Assembly (NCBI RefSeq): GCF_014280035.1
Contig: NZ_CP047957.1
Location: forward strand, 2,356,001-2,420,000
Length of the DNA: 64,000 nt
From: Synechococcus sp. A18-25c
GTDB lineage: Bacteria > Cyanobacteriota > Cyanobacteriia > PCC-6307 > Cyanobiaceae
Direction: 5' to 3'
The notes under the pieces are model-generated. The model was not told where the DNA came from and searched no databases. It worked only from the letters and a program-made list of their open reading frames with translations. The position numbers and the translations under genes were made by a program. Positions 34,953 to 44,709 of this stretch are shown here, piece by piece (the first letter of the stretch is position 1; the number at the start of each line of letters is the position of its first letter).

Positions 34953-37073
34953 TTACGGACCAAGCCATTTCCAGACCATCACAGTAAGATCATCGAACTG
35001 CTCTTGTAGACCCTTGTATTGATCAACCGCACTGAGAATCGTACTCATAAGTGTGGATGCACTTTCGTCAGAGAAACGAATCAGTAATTGCTGAAGACGT
35101 TCACAACCCCAACCCTCCTCTGATGTTCCACGAGCATCAACAAGACCATCGCTATAAATCACCAATGAGTCGCGGGGCTGAAGCTGTAGGGTGGACACAG
35201 AATATTGAGCAGAATCAAATAAACCAATCGCAGGACCACCCATTGAATCTAATTTAGACAGCTCAGATGTGCCAATTATCAGGGGTGGCTCATGACCTGC
35301 ACTAATATATGAAACATATCCAGTTGAAGTATTAATTGCCGCAATAAAGACTGTCGCAAACATCATTGATGAATTCTGGTTTAAGGCCATATATTGATTC
35401 GTTTGTTCAATCGCTAAACGAATACATTCAGAAGCAATCTGGTCAGCTTGAGGATCAGGAATACTGTTTAAAGTCTCATGATCGTCAAGACGAGATGAAA
35501 GATCAATCAACTTCGAACGAATTAAGCTTCGAAAAACAGACATGTACAAAGCCGAAGGGACTCCTTTATCACAAACATCAGCAACAACAATAAAAACATA
35601 CTGACCAACTTTAACCATATCGTACCAATCAGCACCAATGGTTAATGCAGGACGTGAATACGCCTCGACTTCATAAAGGGATGAATTGGGTAGATCAGTA
35701 AGCAAAAAGTCAGCCTGAATCGCCTTTGCCGTCTCAAGCTGCTTTTCTGTTACAGCAAAGGACGTCGCTTGCGCAAGAAAACGTTTAAGACGATTCGCCG
35801 CACTTTGAATATCATGAACAAGCCCTCCCATCTCATCATTACCTCCATCTGGCAACTCTAAATCAAAATCACCATCACTAATACGATGCAGAGCATTAGC
35901 AGCTAGCGATATAGGGGATGAAATTGCACATGCCATTGATCGTACAATAAAAACAGCCAACAAAATACTAATAACTCCTATTAACACGAACAGAAACCCC
36001 AGCTGACGTATAGCAGTCAAGGGACGATTTTCATTCAAAAGAAGAACAATTGACCAAGCAGAATCGACTTTATTCGTGAGCACAAAATATCGATCATCCG
36101 CGATATCAATCCTTCGGTAAGATTTTGCACCTTCCATGGCACTGGAGATAACAGGATAAAGGCTGGCATATTTTGAAGATTTTATATCGTCTACATTGGG
36201 AATTAAGTAAGAACTTGCTTTGTCACCAGGAAAAAGAAGTTGGCCGGTATTACTAACTAAAATCAATGCACTCTCCACACCGGAGGGATCATTGAGAAAA
36301 TCATTCTGCTGAGTCTGGCCTGCCAACAATTCAAAACGTTGATCTGAAAACAATTCATCGAGACCAGTATCTTCAGCAAGTTTGTCAAGTGGAATACACA
36401 TGACAAGAATACCTGCCAGATCAGTCCTGACAGGAACAGACAGAACAGATGTATGGTCAATAAGATCCTGGGCAGATGTAATGACAACTGAATTTTTTTG
36501 AACTGTGCCATACTTAAACACAGGCTTGGAAACGTTTAGGCATCCCTGATCTGTGGTTCGTGACAAAACACTCTGGTAAGTGGGATAGCCACGCAATGCA
36601 GCTTGAAAATAATAACGATTCAACTGATTCGCTTCAGCAGCAAGCTTTTGCTTTGATCTGATCGAAGCTGTATGAGCGAGCAATTCAGGTGCTTCTGAGC
36701 TTGCAGACCAGAAACGCCAAAACCGACCAGGCTCAGAAACGTTTAAACGATTAAAAATTTTCTGGATTTCATCGATATTGCCTTGACGAAGTGCAGGAGC
36801 CTGAGAAAGATAATTCAGCGAATAAGAAACGCCAATCCCCCATTCACGCAAACCATAAGAAATCAACTCTGCTTCAGCCTGGAGTCGACGCTCAACTGAT
36901 TTATAAACTCTGGAAAAAACAACCTGATTTAAAACAACAAAGCCAATTCCTAACGTGGGAACAAGAGCAATCGCAATTCCTAAAGTCAGCTGATCACGAA
37001 CGGACAAAACGTGAAGCCGAGCAAAGAGACGATCAAGGAATCGAATAGATTTTTCTGACGGGGACTTTGTCAT
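34953..37073 (-). CDS. Cache-like sensor, HAMP and SpoIIE-type protein phosphatase, 706 aa
   Basis: Order: membrane helix (residues 30-55), a periplasmic domain of about 300 residues of the Cache/dCache kind, second helix (GFLFVLIGVISILLAVFIVR, about 355-375), HAMP (ALHRISDGDFDLELPDGGND) and a PP2C/SpoIIE phosphatase domain with GADWYD, VVADVCDKGVPSALYMS and YSDGLVDA plus QFDDLTVMVW. The acidic residues bind two metal ions. Such RsbU-like phosphatases dephosphorylate STAS anti-anti-sigma proteins, and two of these lie 7-10 kb away. It is on the minus strand, downstream of the amylase gene (85 bases between). Confidence 0.85.
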   Translation of the reverse strand: MTKSPSEKSIRFLDRLFARLHVLSVRDQLTLGIAIALVPTLGIGFVVLNQVVFSRVYKSVERRLQAEAELISYGLREWGIGVSYSLNYLSQAPALRQGNIDEIQKIFNRLNVSEPGRFWRFWSASSEAPELLAHTASIRSKQKLAAEANQLNRYYFQAALRGYPTYQSVLSRTTDQGCLNVSKPVFKYGTVQKNSVVITSAQDLIDHTSVLSVPVRTDLAGILVMCIPLDKLAEDTGLDELFSDQRFELLAGQTQQNDFLNDPSGVESALILVSNTGQLLFPGDKASSYLIPNVDDIKSSKYASLYPVISSAMEGAKSYRRIDIADDRYFVLTNKVDSAWSIVLLLNENRPLTAIRQLGFLFVLIGVISILLAVFIVRSMACAISSPISLAANALHRISDGDFDLELPDGGNDEMGGLVHDIQSAANRLKRFLAQATSFAVTEKQLETAKAIQADFLLTDLPNSSLYEVEAYSRPALTIGADWYDMVKVGQYVFIVVADVCDKGVPSALYMSVFRSLIRSKLIDLSSRLDDHETLNSIPDPQADQIASECIRLAIEQTNQYMALNQNSSMMFATVFIAAINTSTGYVSYISAGHEPPLIIGTSELSKLDSMGGPAIGLFDSAQYSVSTLQLQPRDSLVIYSDGLVDARGTSEEGWGCERLQQLLIRFSDESASTLMSTILSAVDQYKGLQEQFDDLTVMVWKWLGP

Positions 37074-37158
37074 CCTCAGATTTTAAGAGGTGAACAAAAA
37101 GCACGCAATAATTCCGTGTCATTATCACAGCATGAAAACAGAATGAAACGGCTCATCA

Positions 37159-39012
37159 TTAACGATTCGACCAAAGTGCATCAAACTTCTGTCGACCTGA
37201 TTCTGCAAGCAAAAAGCGCCTTGGAAGAATGCCCTCATATCTAGGCTGTGAGTATTCACTGATCACGACAAATTTGAATTGAATTTGCCGACCAACACTC
37301 TCATCAAATGCAACTTCACAGATCCAAGTATTTAGATTGACATATTCCATCCCATAAGCCTGATTAAGATCCCAATTGCCAAGTTCAAAACAATCGCCCA
37401 ACAAAACGACAGATTGACCGGGTGACGTCTCCAGTCCATTAAGTTGAAATGTGACGACAAGGGTGCCAGCCACCCGTTCACCAGTCGAACTTAAAAGAAA
37501 AGCACCAGAACTAGGCACATTGAGATGAAGCTGCCCATCCACATCAAAGAATTCTTGATTAGTTAATGCACAACACAAAGACTTGGTGTGAAGAGATCCT
37601 GGCAAATCCAACGTTAGTGAGGTTTGGGGACCATTGTTCAAGACGCAGATCGCAAAAGAGTCTCGATAGGAGCGGAGAAAAGCGTAAATATTTTCTGAGA
37701 CATAAAGCTGACGGTGTGACCCAAAAGTAAGGGCTTGGTTTCCTCGTCGTGTCGTAATAAGTTTTTCAAGCAACGTGAAGCATGAACACGTCAGGTCCCA
37801 GGTTTCCATCATTGGTCTGTTGTATGGATCACCACCACCATCGGTTTGATTCACAAGATATTGCTCTGTGCCATAAAAAACGCAAGGAACACCTCGAAGG
37901 CAAAAAAGCAGTATCAATGCCTGATCCAATGCTTGTTGAGAATCACAGATAGATAGAAATCGCGGCATATCATGGTTATCGATAAAGGTCACAAGCTCAT
38001 TCGCCCTGTGATAAACATGGTCATACGCCAAAACAGATTCAACTAAGTGGAAACCACCCGGCTCTTGTCCAGAAAACGCAAATCGAATTGCATCGCATAG
38101 ACCAAAATCGAGAATAGACATCCCCGATTGGTTTGCATAATCAACAGTTCGCTGCTCCCAGGGCTTACCGAACCCGTATTCACCAAACATGAACAATTCT
38201 GGCTTATGAGCTTTCATATCAGCTGTAAATTCCTGCCAGAACCAAATTGGCATGTGTTTGATAGTGTCAATCCGCAAAGCATCAACTCCAACATCCAACC
38301 AATCAATAATTGCTGATTTTATATATTTCCGATAGCCAGGATTGCGCTCATTAAAGGTTGCAAGACCACACATTTCACCGTTAATTAATTGAAACTCATC
38401 CTCCCAATCGGTTATCTCAGCATTGTGATGGTAAAAGCCATGAACATCATCGTTAAAATCACACAGAAGTTTGCCATCATCAAACACCACTCCTTTTGAT
38501 CCGTTCAAATCAGGAGAGCTATGATTGCAAACAACATCTAAAATGAGCTTGATATCATTAGCATGGAGTGAATCAACGAGTTGGCGCAATGTAGGGGAAG
38601 AATTAAGGCTATTAGGCTCATTGGTCGGCAAGAATCTTGGGTTAATACGCTTAAAGTCTTTTGTCCAGTAACCGTGCATTGGTGCACGATCATATTGCAT
38701 ATCATCAACCTGTTCAAACAAAGGGGAAAGCCACACTGCCGTAATGCCAAGCTGTTTAAGATACGGTATTTTTTCAATGATTCCCTGCAGATTACCACCC
38801 CAATACTTACCCCATTGGGTCCAAGTTTTGTCGTATAAACCTTGCTTAGAACCCCGATCCCAAACTCCTTGTCTCTCTTCTTCATCGCTCAATGCATCAT
38901 AAAATCGATCAACAATGAGAAAGTAAATTACTTCCTCGCGAAATTCACGCTCTGTGATTGACCAACCGCGGGTCAACGGATCAGACTCAAGTGTTAAAAG
39001 ATTAGGATTCAT
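37159..39012 (-). CDS. GH13 alpha-amylase-like enzyme with C-terminal CBM20, 617 aa
   Basis: The (beta/alpha)8 catalytic domain shows the conserved regions: ILDVVCNHSSPD, GVDALRIDTIKHMP (nucleophile Asp), LFMFGEYGFGKPW (acid/base Glu) and FIDNHDMPRF (third Asp). The last 100 residues (VTFQLNGLETSPGQSVVLLG, GNWDLNQAYGM) form a CBM20 starch-binding domain. No signal peptide, so it acts inside the cell, probably on glycogen. CGTase or maltogenic amylase activity is possible by architecture. Divergent from the epimerase-glgX operon; located next to the SpoIIE-type phosphatase gene. Confidence 0.88.
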   Translation of the reverse strand: MNPNLLTLESDPLTRGWSITEREFREEVIYFLIVDRFYDALSDEEERQGVWDRGSKQGLYDKTWTQWGKYWGGNLQGIIEKIPYLKQLGITAVWLSPLFEQVDDMQYDRAPMHGYWTKDFKRINPRFLPTNEPNSLNSSPTLRQLVDSLHANDIKLILDVVCNHSSPDLNGSKGVVFDDGKLLCDFNDDVHGFYHHNAEITDWEDEFQLINGEMCGLATFNERNPGYRKYIKSAIIDWLDVGVDALRIDTIKHMPIWFWQEFTADMKAHKPELFMFGEYGFGKPWEQRTVDYANQSGMSILDFGLCDAIRFAFSGQEPGGFHLVESVLAYDHVYHRANELVTFIDNHDMPRFLSICDSQQALDQALILLFCLRGVPCVFYGTEQYLVNQTDGGGDPYNRPMMETWDLTCSCFTLLEKLITTRRGNQALTFGSHRQLYVSENIYAFLRSYRDSFAICVLNNGPQTSLTLDLPGSLHTKSLCCALTNQEFFDVDGQLHLNVPSSGAFLLSSTGERVAGTLVVTFQLNGLETSPGQSVVLLGDCFELGNWDLNQAYGMEYVNLNTWICEVAFDESVGRQIQFKFVVISEYSQPRYEGILPRRFLLAESGRQKFDALWSNR

Positions 39013-39421
39013 ATCTACCGAGAATCAGTCGTGCAGTGGACAAAAATAAAAAGAAATCACAGATACAGGGCGATTCAAATCATGATGATGATGATGAAGG
39101 CCAAATTCATAGGTACAACGCCAAAGGAGATGAGAAGCAGGAAATCATCAGGACTAGTCAGACATCGGATGTGGGATGACAAACGAAAAAAGCGTAGCCC
39201 CCATAAAATTGCAGATGGTTTGATAGCTGCATAGTTACCAAAGCCATAGACATAAAACCAAAGACGGATGGATCTTGCTCTACTTTTTTTTAGATTCAAA
39301 CAATCGAAACAACAACTTTGTATCGAAAAGAACACAGAAAGCAAGCACGATCTTATCTATTAATTTTTCTTGCAATCAAGCGCGCGGGTAATGCCGTGGC
39401 TATGTTGACTCAGGATTGGTC
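39013..39421. other. Divergent promoter region, amylase versus PfpI-AGE-STAS-glgX operon
   Basis: This 409-base AT-rich spacer separates the divergent amylase and PfpI-like genes and should hold both promoters. It contains an ATGATGATGATGATG run at about 39078-39100 and a T-rich tract near 39284-39292. The frame at 39031-39234, whose product has five methionines in a row, looks like chance. I cannot point to a certain promoter or operator. Confidence 0.45.
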
Positions 39422-40018
39422 ATGCGGAGTATCAAATTGACCCAAAAGATTTTGGTGCTAATTGAAGAGCATTATGATGAAACTGAATACAATGTCTTCA
39501 ATGACTTTTTCCCAAGCAACGGCATAGAGGTTGAATATGCATCCTACCTATGGGGCAATGATTGCTTAACCTTCGAAGGGAACGACAAAACGAGCAAGGT
39601 TACGGTCAGCAAGTGCGTTAGTCAAACAAATTTGAACGATTACCAAGGCTTGATACTCATTGGCGGATACGCCATGGATCGACTCCGTTATGAAGAAACT
39701 TGCAGTGAAGTGAGTCAAGCGCCGGCTGTCGTTCTACTGCGCAAGGCTGTCGCTTTGATGGATCAAGGGTCCATCGCGATTGGAACAATTTGCCATTCAC
39801 TATGGCTGTTTTGTGCTGATCCAAACCTGATCCAAGGAAGAGAGGTGACATGCGCACACAACATTATTTGCGATGTTGAAAATGCAGGTGCAAAAGTCAT
39901 CAAGCAGTCTGGTGTCAACGTTGAACTTCATCAACAAGGTTTGCTCGTTACTGGAAAACATCCTGGATGCGTTGATGTCTTTGTTAGCGCATTTAAAAAT
40001 GCACTCAACAAACTTTAA
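39422..40018 (+). CDS. DJ-1/PfpI-family protein, 198 aa
   Basis: The class I glutamine-amidotransferase-like fold shows KILVLIEEHYDETEYNVF, LILIGGYAMDRLRYE and the nucleophile elbow GTICHSLWLFC (catalytic-type Cys followed by His). PfpI-like proteins range from proteases and amidases to glyoxalases and chaperones, so the reaction is not clear. The acidic partner residue is in the GLLVTGKHPGCVD region. ATG at 39422 is used (an upstream TTG at 39416 adds two residues). First gene of the operon leading to the AGE-like protein and glgX. Confidence 0.75.
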   Translation: MRSIKLTQKILVLIEEHYDETEYNVFNDFFPSNGIEVEYASYLWGNDCLTFEGNDKTSKVTVSKCVSQTNLNDYQGLILIGGYAMDRLRYEETCSEVSQAPAVVLLRKAVALMDQGSIAIGTICHSLWLFCADPNLIQGREVTCAHNIICDVENAGAKVIKQSGVNVELHQQGLLVTGKHPGCVDVFVSAFKNALNKL

Positions 40019-40057
40019 TTTTAGTCAAGACGTCCAAACCTACTATCAACCAAAACC

Positions 40058-41887
40058 ATGAACAACCTTACTTTCACATTCTCAGATCTAATCTCTGGAT
40101 ACGTAACCTCATACAACGAGGCCGAAAAGCTTATTGGTATCAAAACTTCTGACGGGAGAGAATTTGAAGCAAAACTAACAGGCAATACGTATGCCAAACT
40201 GAGCCAAAATCTTGGAGAAGACTGGCCAGACCGATCAGGTGAACTTCATAAGCTCTTAGTTCCAGGGCAGATGATCTTCGTCTATGGAACGTTTTTCCCG
40301 GAAAACAAAGTCAAGTTTGAAGTCAATTACATTGTATTCGCTGGTGATGGAAAAGATCAATACCGCTACGCTGATGAACCAGGCTGGTGGATCAAACAAA
40401 TTGACCAAATTGCTTCGTCTTATTGTGAGTGGCAATTCAATGCTCCAACACAAGATATTGACTACAACAATTACCGAACAATCATTAACCTGACAGGGGG
40501 GAAAGAGCAGGAAGACTATCTCCAAGAAACTGACACAATTTCTAGGATGGTCTATGGAATGGCATGCGCGTACATGCTAACGGGTAAGGATTTATATCTA
40601 GATGCTGCTGAAAAGGGAACCGAATATTTACGGGATAAAATGCGATTCACAGATACTGATACAGGCTTGATTTACTGGTACCACGGTCAAAAAGTTGGTA
40701 GTGGTGGAGAAGAGCAAAAGCTATTAGTGTCAGAGTTCGGCGATGATTATGATTGCATTCCCGCCTATGAACAAATTTATGCATTAGCTGGCCCTGTTCA
40801 AACCTATCGAATCACAGGAGATCCTCAAATTCTCCATGACGCTGAAAAAACGGTGGATTTGTTCGACGAATGTTTTAAAGATAACGAAAAAGGGGGATAT
40901 TACTCACATATTCATGCTGTGACCCTTAGCGCGCATGAAGCAAGCCTTGGACGTAACCAAGCGAAAAAGAACTGGAATTCCGTAGGAGATCACGCTCCAG
41001 CCTACCTCATTAATCTTTGGCTCGCGACAGGAGAAGAACGATATAGGACAATGTTGGAGGAAACATTCGATACAATTACAAGCCACTTTCCAGATTACGA
41101 GGAAAGCCCCTTTGTCCAAGAAAAATTCTTTGACGATTGGAGTAAAGATCAAACTTGGGGGTGGCAACAAAATCGAGCCGTCGTGGGACACAATCTCAAA
41201 ATCGCCTGGAATTTGATGAGATTTTATGCTGAGATGGGAAAAGACAAATACATCGATATCGCAAAAAAAATTGCTTCACTAATGCCTAAAGTGGGATACG
41301 ACAGCCAAAGATTTGGATGGTATGACGTTGTCGAACGGGTGCTTGGAAAAGACGAAAAATATCATCGATACGCATGGCATGACCGGAAAGCATGGTGGCA
41401 GCAAGAACAGGGAATCCTTGCTTACTTGATTCTTCAAGGACATATGCCAGACAATCAGGAATACAAAAAATATGCAGAAGAGTCAGCGGCTTTCTACAAC
41501 GCCTTTTTCTTGGACAATAACGATGGTGGCGTCTATTTTAATGTTCTTGCGAATGGTGTGCCCTATCTAGTTGGCACAGAAAGATACAAAGGTAGCCATT
41601 CAATGAGTGCTTATCACTCCACTGAGCTTTGCTTCCTTTCAACAATATATATCGATCTCATGATTAAGAAACGACCTCTTAATCTCTATTTCAAGCCAAT
41701 GCCTAATGGGTTCAAAGACAGACTACTTAGAGTCGCACCTGACATTCTTCCCAAAGACTCTCTCTATATCAGCAAATGCGAAATTGATGGTAAAGAGCAT
41801 TCTGATTACGATTCAAAAACAATGACCGTTCGGCTTCCAGAAGCTGATCAGCGACTGAAAGTCAAAGTCACAATTGAGACAAAGTAA
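40058..41887 (+). CDS. AGE-family (N-acylglucosamine 2-epimerase-like) protein with extra N-terminal domain, 609 aa
   Basis: Residues 130-520 form an (alpha/alpha)6-barrel of the N-acylglucosamine 2-epimerase/cellobiose epimerase type, visible in VVGHNLKIAWNLMRFYAEMG, YAWHDRKAWWQQEQGILAYL (conserved H-x-x-K-x-x-W-x-x-QE) and KGGYYSHIHAVTLSAHEA. Residues 1-110 are a separate, unrecognised beta-rich domain, and residues 530-609 form another module. The exact substrate is unknown: 2-epimerisation of a glucose-type sugar released from glucan is one option. It lies between the PfpI-like and STAS genes, 13 bases before the latter. Confidence 0.72.
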   Translation: MNNLTFTFSDLISGYVTSYNEAEKLIGIKTSDGREFEAKLTGNTYAKLSQNLGEDWPDRSGELHKLLVPGQMIFVYGTFFPENKVKFEVNYIVFAGDGKDQYRYADEPGWWIKQIDQIASSYCEWQFNAPTQDIDYNNYRTIINLTGGKEQEDYLQETDTISRMVYGMACAYMLTGKDLYLDAAEKGTEYLRDKMRFTDTDTGLIYWYHGQKVGSGGEEQKLLVSEFGDDYDCIPAYEQIYALAGPVQTYRITGDPQILHDAEKTVDLFDECFKDNEKGGYYSHIHAVTLSAHEASLGRNQAKKNWNSVGDHAPAYLINLWLATGEERYRTMLEETFDTITSHFPDYEESPFVQEKFFDDWSKDQTWGWQQNRAVVGHNLKIAWNLMRFYAEMGKDKYIDIAKKIASLMPKVGYDSQRFGWYDVVERVLGKDEKYHRYAWHDRKAWWQQEQGILAYLILQGHMPDNQEYKKYAEESAAFYNAFFLDNNDGGVYFNVLANGVPYLVGTERYKGSHSMSAYHSTELCFLSTIYIDLMIKKRPLNLYFKPMPNGFKDRLLRVAPDILPKDSLYISKCEIDGKEHSDYDSKTMTVRLPEADQRLKVKVTIETK

Positions 41888-41900
41888 GGAGCCTGCAAAC

Positions 41901-42227
41901 ATGGACGTTCAAAGCAGCACATTTAAAAACTGGCAAGTGATCAAAGTCAGTGGTCAGATCGATTCAAAGACTGTGATCAAGCTTCGAGATTTTATCGATT
42001 CAGAGCTAAAGCCAGATCAACCTGTGGCTCTCGAGCTCACAGATGTTCCATTCATGTCGAGTGCCGGCTTACGCACGCTGTTAACACTACAAAGGAAAAC
42101 GAAGGAACTGAACATCTCACTGGCCCTCATCGGACTTGGAGATGGGATAGCAGACACAATGAAAGTGACGGGCTTCTATCAGTTTTTCACGATCTATGAG
42201 TCACTTGAGGCGATCCCGGGGGTCTGA
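41901..42227 (+). CDS. STAS-domain anti-anti-sigma-type protein (copy 1), 108 aa
   Basis: A complete single STAS domain: WQVIKVSGQIDSKTVIKLRD, then LELTDVPFMSSAGLRTLLTL with the serine that is phosphorylated in SpoIIAA/RsbV-type proteins. The ATG at 41901 follows a good AAGGAG-type site (41886-41892). It lies between the AGE-like gene and glgX (5 bases to glgX), inside the same operon, so antagonist and enzymes are made together. Expected partners are an RsbW-like kinase (44710) and the SpoIIE phosphatases. Confidence 0.88.
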   Translation: MDVQSSTFKNWQVIKVSGQIDSKTVIKLRDFIDSELKPDQPVALELTDVPFMSSAGLRTLLTLQRKTKELNISLALIGLGDGIADTMKVTGFYQFFTIYESLEAIPGV

Positions 42228-42232
42228 CAGAA

Positions 42233-44341
42233 ATGAATTATGAAAGAATTGACAATTTACCAACAGACACGCTGGAGGGATATCGGACAAGACCAGGCAA
42301 ACCATTGCCATTCGGCGTTTCCCATGTTCCCGGTGGTCTAAATTTCTCGATCTATACCTCTGCGGGAACAGCCTGTTCACTAGTACTTTTTAGTCGAGAA
42401 AACAACACATGTCTAGCTGAAATTAAAATCCCCGATCACTATCGAATAGGAGATGTTTATGCCATCGTAGTCTATGGTCTTGATGATGAAGACATCGAAT
42501 ACGGATTTAAAGTAGATGGACCAAATGCGCCAGAACTTGGCTATCGATTTAATTCAAAAAATATCCTGATGGATCCATATGCAAAAGTTGTTTCGGGCAG
42601 GGATGTGTGGGGAGAAGAGCCAGATTGGAGCAATCCATACCAATATCGATCGCGAGTTGCATTTGATGATTTTGATTGGGAAGGTGATCATCCACTTGAG
42701 ATAGATGATGCAGATCTTGTGATCTACGAACTTCACGTACGATCCTTCACGAAGAGTGAAACTTCAAATAATAAATTTAAGGGTACTTATGCAGGCATTG
42801 TGGAAAAGATTCCCTATCTCAAATCACTTGGGATCAATGCTGTTGAATTAATGCCCGTTTTTGAGTTTGACGAATTTGAAAACTCAAGAATTCATCCAGA
42901 TACTGGTGAAAGACTCTACAACTATTGGGGCTATAGCACAGTAGGATTCTTTGCTCCTAAAGCAGGACTGGCAGAGTCAGGACGCTTTGGAATGCAGGTT
43001 GATGAATTCAAACAACTAGTGAAACAACTGCATCAAGCGGGTATTGAAGTCATTCTTGACGTAGTTTTTAACCATACAGCTGAGGGTAACGAACGCGGGC
43101 CAACAATTTCGTTTAAAGGGTTAGACAACAAAATATACTATATGCTGACTCCTGAAGGATATTACTTTAATTTCAGCGGAACTGGAAATACCCTAAACTG
43201 CAATAACCCAGTGGTTAGAAATCTAGTTCTTGATTGCCTAAGGTATTGGACATCTGAATACCACATTGACGGATTTAGGTTTGACTTGGCAAGTATTTTG
43301 GGTCGTGATCCGTGGGGTGCACCCTTAAGTAACCCGCCACTCCTAGAATCACTTGCCTTTGATCCGATTCTGTCATCGTGCAAATTAATTGCTGAAGCCT
43401 GGGATGCTGGTGGCTTATATCAAGTCGGAACATTCCCTGCTTTTGGCCGCTGGTCTGAGTGGAATGGAAAATACAGAGACACCTTGAGACGATATCTAAA
43501 AGGAGATGACGGCCAACTTGGTGAAATGGCACAAAGAGTTCAAGGATCTCCTGATCTCTATCAATGGAATGGTCGATCACCAGCAACATCCATTAATTTT
43601 ATTACCTGCCATGATGGATTTACATTGGCAGACTTAGTTTCATTCAATGGAAAACATAACGAAGCGAACGGCGAAAATAATCAAGATGGAGGCAATGACA
43701 ACTACAGCTGGAACTGTGGTGTAGAAGGTTGGAGTGACGACAGCAATATCATCTCGCTACGCAGAAAACAATGCATGAATGCTCTTAGCATGCTGATGAC
43801 AAGTAGAGGAACACCTATGTTGCTCATGGGTGATGAATTTGGACGATCTCAACAAGGAAACAACAATGCTTACTGTATTGATTCGCCACTCACATGGGTT
43901 GACTGGAATTTACTTGAAAGCAATAGCATGCTCTTTGAATTTACTCAACATTTAATTCGTTTTAGACATAATCATCCATGCTTACGCATCAACGACTTTG
44001 CACATCAGGGAAGCAAGTATTTCCCGAGCTGCAGCTTCCATGGCACATCGCCTTGGCAGGTCAATTGGTCAAATGAAACAAAACAACTTGCATGGCTTAT
44101 GAGCTGTGAGCAATCCGAGAATGGTGACATTGATACCGTTTATGTTGCCACTAACACTGCTCACTATGCAACATGGTTTGATTTGCCATCATTGCCCAAC
44201 GACTATGAATGGCAGCTCAATTTCAATACAGGTGATAGTCAGACTCCCGTTACTCAGGGATCTTCATCATTCTCAGATCAAGGTATTTTAGTGGGTGAAA
44301 GGTCTGTCGTTATCTTTTCTGCGTCTCGCTCCGAGACGTAA
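42233..44341 (+). CDS. glgX: Glycogen debranching enzyme (isoamylase/GlgX type), 702 aa
   Basis: A GH13_11-type enzyme with an N-terminal CBM48-like domain (residues 15-140: PLPFGVSHVPGGLNFSIYTS) and the catalytic barrel with ILDVVFNHTAEGNERGP, IDGFRFDLASILGRD (nucleophile), LIAEAWDAGGLYQVG (acid/base) and FITCHDGFTLADLV. It cleaves alpha-1,6 branches in glycogen or limit dextrin. The length is typical. Sits between two STAS genes and is AT-rich in codon use. Together with the divergent amylase it could degrade storage glucan. Confidence 0.93.
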   Translation: MNYERIDNLPTDTLEGYRTRPGKPLPFGVSHVPGGLNFSIYTSAGTACSLVLFSRENNTCLAEIKIPDHYRIGDVYAIVVYGLDDEDIEYGFKVDGPNAPELGYRFNSKNILMDPYAKVVSGRDVWGEEPDWSNPYQYRSRVAFDDFDWEGDHPLEIDDADLVIYELHVRSFTKSETSNNKFKGTYAGIVEKIPYLKSLGINAVELMPVFEFDEFENSRIHPDTGERLYNYWGYSTVGFFAPKAGLAESGRFGMQVDEFKQLVKQLHQAGIEVILDVVFNHTAEGNERGPTISFKGLDNKIYYMLTPEGYYFNFSGTGNTLNCNNPVVRNLVLDCLRYWTSEYHIDGFRFDLASILGRDPWGAPLSNPPLLESLAFDPILSSCKLIAEAWDAGGLYQVGTFPAFGRWSEWNGKYRDTLRRYLKGDDGQLGEMAQRVQGSPDLYQWNGRSPATSINFITCHDGFTLADLVSFNGKHNEANGENNQDGGNDNYSWNCGVEGWSDDSNIISLRRKQCMNALSMLMTSRGTPMLLMGDEFGRSQQGNNNAYCIDSPLTWVDWNLLESNSMLFEFTQHLIRFRHNHPCLRINDFAHQGSKYFPSCSFHGTSPWQVNWSNETKQLAWLMSCEQSENGDIDTVYVATNTAHYATWFDLPSLPNDYEWQLNFNTGDSQTPVTQGSSSFSDQGILVGERSVVIFSASRSET

Positions 44342-44381
44342 TCACCAACCAACTCATCCAACACGTTCAGGTTGATCCAAC

Positions 44382-44708
44382 ATGACACTTGCAATTGGCG
44401 TCACAAAAGCAGAGGATTGCGTCACCATGACACTGAGTGGTGAAGTGGACACAAAAACAGCCCCAGATCTTTTACAAGAACTTACCGGACTTGATTTAAA
44501 TGCTCTCGGCCAATTACGCCTTAAGCTTGCGGAGGTTGGCTTCATGAGCAGTGCAGGACTCAGAGCTCTTGTTTTTGCAAAACAAAAAATGCCTCATAGT
44601 TCTAGCCTATATATCATTGGAGCCTCAGAAGTCATTCAAGATACCATCACAAAAACTGGGCTGGCCCAAGCAGTCGTCATGGTAGACAACGAGGGTGAAA
44701 TTGAATGA
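44382..44708 (+). CDS. STAS-domain anti-anti-sigma-type protein (copy 2), 108 aa
   Basis: Another single STAS domain, MTLAIGVTKAEDCVTMTLSG with LKLAEVGFMSSAGLRALVFA holding the phospho-acceptor serine region. It is diverged from the 41901 copy outside this motif (for example in the first strands), so it is an old paralogue, not a fresh duplication. One base separates its stop from the ATG of the RsbW-like kinase gene, the classical rsbV-rsbW arrangement. Confidence 0.88.
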   Translation: MTLAIGVTKAEDCVTMTLSGEVDTKTAPDLLQELTGLDLNALGQLRLKLAEVGFMSSAGLRALVFAKQKMPHSSSLYIIGASEVIQDTITKTGLAQAVVMVDNEGEIE

Positions 44709-44709
44709 T

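Noticed and set aside
39031-39234. 67-codon frame in the divergent promoter region
   Set aside because: Contains a run of five Met from an ATG repeat and lies where two divergent promoters are expected; no protein-like pattern.
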